Program-made: the position numbers and the translations under genes
Shown: positions 61,588-64,000 of the stretch, piece after piece
How positions within the stretch are numbered: position 1 is the stretch's first letter
Layout of the letters: each line of letters starts with the position of its first letter
Assembly: GCF_950295315.1 (NCBI RefSeq)
Contig: NC_080177.1
Location: forward strand, 79,348,235 to 79,412,234
Direction: 5' to 3'
DNA from: Erinaceus europaeus
Lineage: Eukaryota > Chordata > Mammalia > Eulipotyphla > Erinaceidae
Length of the DNA: 64,000 bases
Notes under the pieces: generated by a model
The model's database searches: none
Seen by the model: the letters and a program-made list of their open reading frames with translations, nothing else
Told to the model about the DNA's origin: nothing

Positions 61588-61797
61588 CATATATATGTTA
61601 TTTATTTATTATTGGATAGAGACAGAGAGAAATTGAGAGGGGGAGGAGAGATAAGAGGGAGAAAGAGAGATATCTGCAGACTTGCTTCACCACTTGTGAA
61701 GTTTTTTCCCCTCCAGCTGGGGACCAGGGCCTTGAACCTGGGTCCTTGCGCACTATAGTATGAGTGCTTAACCAGGTGCGTCATTGCCTGGCCCCCC
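61588..61797 (-). mobile_element. Type B SINE (copy 2, third)
   Basis: Counterpart of 57,952-58,162; GGAGGAGGAGAT became GGAGGAGAGAT. Confidence 0.92.
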
Positions 61798-61914
61798 CAT
61801 CTAATATCTAACACTCCTTCTCCCACTACTAGTCACAGTACCCAACAACTGCAGCCCTTCTGACCCACTTCCTTCCCATAACCAAACTTCATACATTTTT
61901 TTCCCGCTTGTTTT

Positions 61915-62022
61915 CCCATCAGGCCATTGCTGGGGCTCAGTGACGGCGTGGCTGTACATTCCAGTTGCCCCCCCTTTTTTTTTTAAATAAAGGATGAGAG
62001 ACAGATAGAGAGGAAGAGTATG
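61915..62022 (-). mobile_element. SINE 3' module fragment (copy 2)
   Basis: Counterpart of 58,284-58,392. Confidence 0.6.
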
Positions 62023-62391
62023 TCATGCCTTTTAAAACCTCCCATTTTTTGCATATTGATGCACATCTCACCTATTTAGCATGTGTTAGTTGAATAGCAC
62101 CAGGCTTCTGTCTCTCTGTTGACTGCCACCAGTGAGGTATTTGATTCTGGCTTCTCTTTTCTTGTAAGCTCCGTGGTTAGCCAGCAGAGTGAAACACGGG
62201 GAGGTGTGAGCGGATTGCCACAGAGCTGATGCCACCGGCCAGCTCTCAGCTTTCCCACACCCAGACAGACGTGAGTCACACCGCACAGAAGAGGAACCAC
62301 AGCAGAAGCAGGCTGGCCAAAGGGCCAGTAGGTCCAAAGCTGCAGGCTTTGCATTTACTGAGTTTGAGGAAGACAGTAAAAAATCTGACCT

Positions 62392-62578
62392 ATGGGCCAG
62401 GTGGGAGCACACCTGGTTTAGTGCATGTGCTCAAGCCCGTGGTCCCGCCTGCAGGTGGGAAGCTCACGAGTGGTGAAACAAGGCTGCAGGTGTCCCTCTC
62501 CCTCTCTATCTCCTCTTTCCCTCTCAATGTTCAATTTCTCTCTGTCTCTATCCAATAAATTAATTAATTAATTAATCA
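62392..62578 (+). mobile_element. Type B SINE (copy 2)
   Basis: Counterpart of 58,766-58,956; small indels around GGTGGGAGCACACC and GGTCCCGCCTG. Confidence 0.92.
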
Positions 62579-62606
62579 ATAAAAAAATTAAAAATATTTA
62601 TCTAAT

Positions 62607-62756
62607 GGCCAGCAAAATAGCTTATTTGGACAGTGCACTGTTTTTCCATGTACACAACCCAGGCTTGAGACCTGCCTCCACCATATTGAAGGAAGCTTTG
62701 GTCTTGTAGTTTCTCTCTCTCTCTCTCTCTGTACATCTCTTTATTTAAAACTATTT
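62607..62756 (+). mobile_element. Type C-like SINE (copy 2)
   Basis: Counterpart of 58,976-59,125. Confidence 0.7.
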
Positions 62757-62796
62757 ATCTAAAGGTCAAGGGAAAGAACCAGAATAGATACACAGG

Positions 62797-62899
62797 TATG
62801 TATGTAAGTATGTATGTAAGTATGTATGTATGTATGTATGTAAGTGTGTATGTATGTATGTATGTACGTGTGTATGTATGTATGTATGTATGTATGTAT
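62797..62899 (+). repeat. (TATG)n microsatellite (copy 2)
   Basis: Nearly the same interruption pattern as copy 1, so the two arrays have hardly diverged in length. Confidence 0.95.
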
Positions 62900-63160
62900 T
62901 TTCCCTTTTGTTGCCCTTGTTGTTTTTATTGTTGTAGATATTATTGCTGTTGTTGTTGTCAGATAGGACACAGAGAAAATGGAGAGAGGAAGGTAAAACA
63001 GAGAAGGGGAGAGAAATACAGACACCTGCAGACCTGCTTCACGGCCTGTGAGGTGACACCCCTGCAGGTGGGGAGCCGGGGGGCTCGAACCGGGATCCTC
63101 ACTCTGGTCCTTGCGCTTTGTGCCACGTATGCTTAACACACTGCGCTATCACCTGACTCC
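62900..63160 (-). mobile_element. Type A SINE, minus strand (copy 2)
   Basis: Counterpart of 59,269-59,528, with extra bases in GAGAAAATGG and CCGGGGGGCTCG. Confidence 0.94.
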
Positions 63161-63426
63161 CACAAGTAGTTTTAAGACATCCAGCAAATATCAGATGATA
63201 GAAGCCACATGAGCATGAGGGAGAGAGATGTGGAATGAGAAGACAAGAGGTCCTGGCGGGAAGGAAAACTGAGGAGACCCACCCGCTGAGGTCAAGGCAG
63301 AGGAGACTGAGCTGAAGACTGGATGGTAGCCAGAGTGAAGTCATCAAGTCAGGAGAGCATAGACTCAGATGAGACAGACAGGCAGCAGTGTCAGACGCCA
63401 CACAAATTCAACTACAAGGCACAGCG

Positions 63427-63527
63427 AAGGCTATGCAAACACGCTTTCATGGCTGAGGCTCCCGCGTCCCAGGCTCAATCCCCTGCACCACACAAGCCAG
63501 AGCTGAGCAGTGCCCTGGCAAAAAGAA
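63427..63527 (+). mobile_element. Type C SINE (copy 2)
   Basis: Counterpart of 59,797-59,898; CACCACCAC reads CACCACAC. Confidence 0.88.
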
Positions 63528-64000
63528 GAAGGAGGAGGAGGAGGAGGAGGAGGAGGAGGAGGAGGAGGAGGAGGTGGAGGAGGAGGAGGAGGTGGAGGAG
63601 GAGGAGGAGGAGGTGGAGGAGGAGGAGGAGGAGGAGGAGGGGGGAGGAGGAGGGGGGAGGAGGAGGGGGAGGAGGAGGGGGGAGGAGGAGGGGGGAGGAG
63701 GAGGGGGGAGGAGGAGGGGGGAGGAGGAGGGGGGAGGAGGAGGGGGAGGAGAGGGGGAGGAGGAGGGGGGAGGAGGAGGAGGAGGAGGAGTGAGGTTGAG
63801 GAGAGGAGGAGGGGGGAGGAGGAGGAGGAGGAGGAGGGGGGAGGAGGAGGAGGAGGAGGGGGGAGGAGGAGGAGGAGGGGGGAGGAGGAGGAGGAGGGGG
63901 GAGGAGGAGGAGGGAGGGGGGAGGGAGGAGGAGAAGGTGGAGGAGGAGGAGGAGGAGGTGGAGGAGGAGGAGGAGGAGGAGGAGGGGGGAGGAGGAGGGG
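63528..64000 (+). repeat. Long (GGA/GGGGGA)n purine tract, open at window end
   Basis: Over 470 bases of almost pure purine on one strand: GGA runs and AGGAGGGGGG units with rare T. The first part, to about 63,650, repeats the copy-1 tract with its GGT interruptions; the rest is additional. Confidence 0.96.

Larger units (their letters stand above)
60046..64000 (+). repeat. Tandem duplication, copy 2 (reaches window end)
   Basis: Repeats copy 1 in the same order to 63,528 and then a much longer GGA/GGGGA tract. Differences seen by eye are nearly all one- or two-base indels in short runs, for example CACCACTTG/CACACTTG, GGTGGGGAGCC/GGTGGGAGCC, GCATCATTG/GCATATTG and CATAGACCTCAG/CATAGACTCAG. 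Clean substitutions are rare. True old duplicates collect mainly substitutions, so copy 2 may be unpolished long-read sequence or the other haplotype placed in tandem. Confidence 0.95.

Noticed and set aside
1..64000. A previously undescribed multi-gene system
   Set aside because: I looked for clustered coding genes, operon-like spacing, defence or biosynthetic domains, and found only retroposons, simple repeats and one CpG-island promoter. The window does not support such a claim.

Overview
The window is mammalian nuclear DNA, most probably from a hedgehog (family Erinaceidae, Erinaceus-like). The evidence is a very dense population of tRNA-derived SINEs whose heads carry pol III A- and B-boxes and whose bodies are CT-rich, matching the erinaceid ERI-type SINEs as I remember them. 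There are also young L1 copies and old therian repeats (L2, MIR, MaLR-like LTRs). I found no complete host protein-coding gene, no bacterial or phage content and no CRISPR array. Most open reading frames are chance frames through SINEs, CA tracts, GGA tracts or the CpG island.

Three SINE types are used as labels here. Type A (about 250-350 bp) has a head like TAGCGCAGCGGG..GGTTCGAGCCC, a CT-rich body and an AAC-rich tail. Some copies continue into a roughly 65 bp 3' module ending in a CAGCAATAACCCTGGAGGC-like block. Type B (about 200 bp) has a GGTGGCGCACCTGGTTAAG-like head and a TATCCAATAAATAAATA tail. Type C (about 120-250 bp) has a GATAGCATAATGGTTATGC-like head and a CAGAGCTGAGCAGTGCTCTGG block.

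Layout: 1-9 kb holds SINEs, two L1 3' ends in opposite orientation and quiet DNA. A CpG island at about 9.48-11.16 kb is the one strong gene-related signal. It has a GC-box array, a TCTCGCGAGA palindrome, a CRE-like site and strong splice donors on the minus strand, so it is probably the promoter and first exon of a gene running leftwards out of the window. A 38-bp minisatellite lies beside it. From 12 to 29 kb there are nested SINEs, an L1 3' end, an L2 split by later insertions, and an MLT1-like LTR. A full-length 6.25-kb L1 with a 13-bp target-site duplication occupies 29,461-35,714. Its ORF1 has one frameshift; its ORF2 is in one frame but carries four premature stops. From 36 to 56 kb there are more SINEs, two older L1 3' ends, MIR/L2 relics and the least repeat-rich stretch (38.1-40.2 kb). 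From 56.4 kb to the end, a unit of about 3.63 kb is present twice in tandem and runs into a long GGA/GGGGA purine tract. The two copies differ almost only by one- and two-base indels, which points to an assembly or polishing problem as much as to biology.

Nothing here acts as a pathway or operon. The interest lies in the promoter island, the tandem duplication and its purine breakpoint, and the layered record of retroposon insertions.
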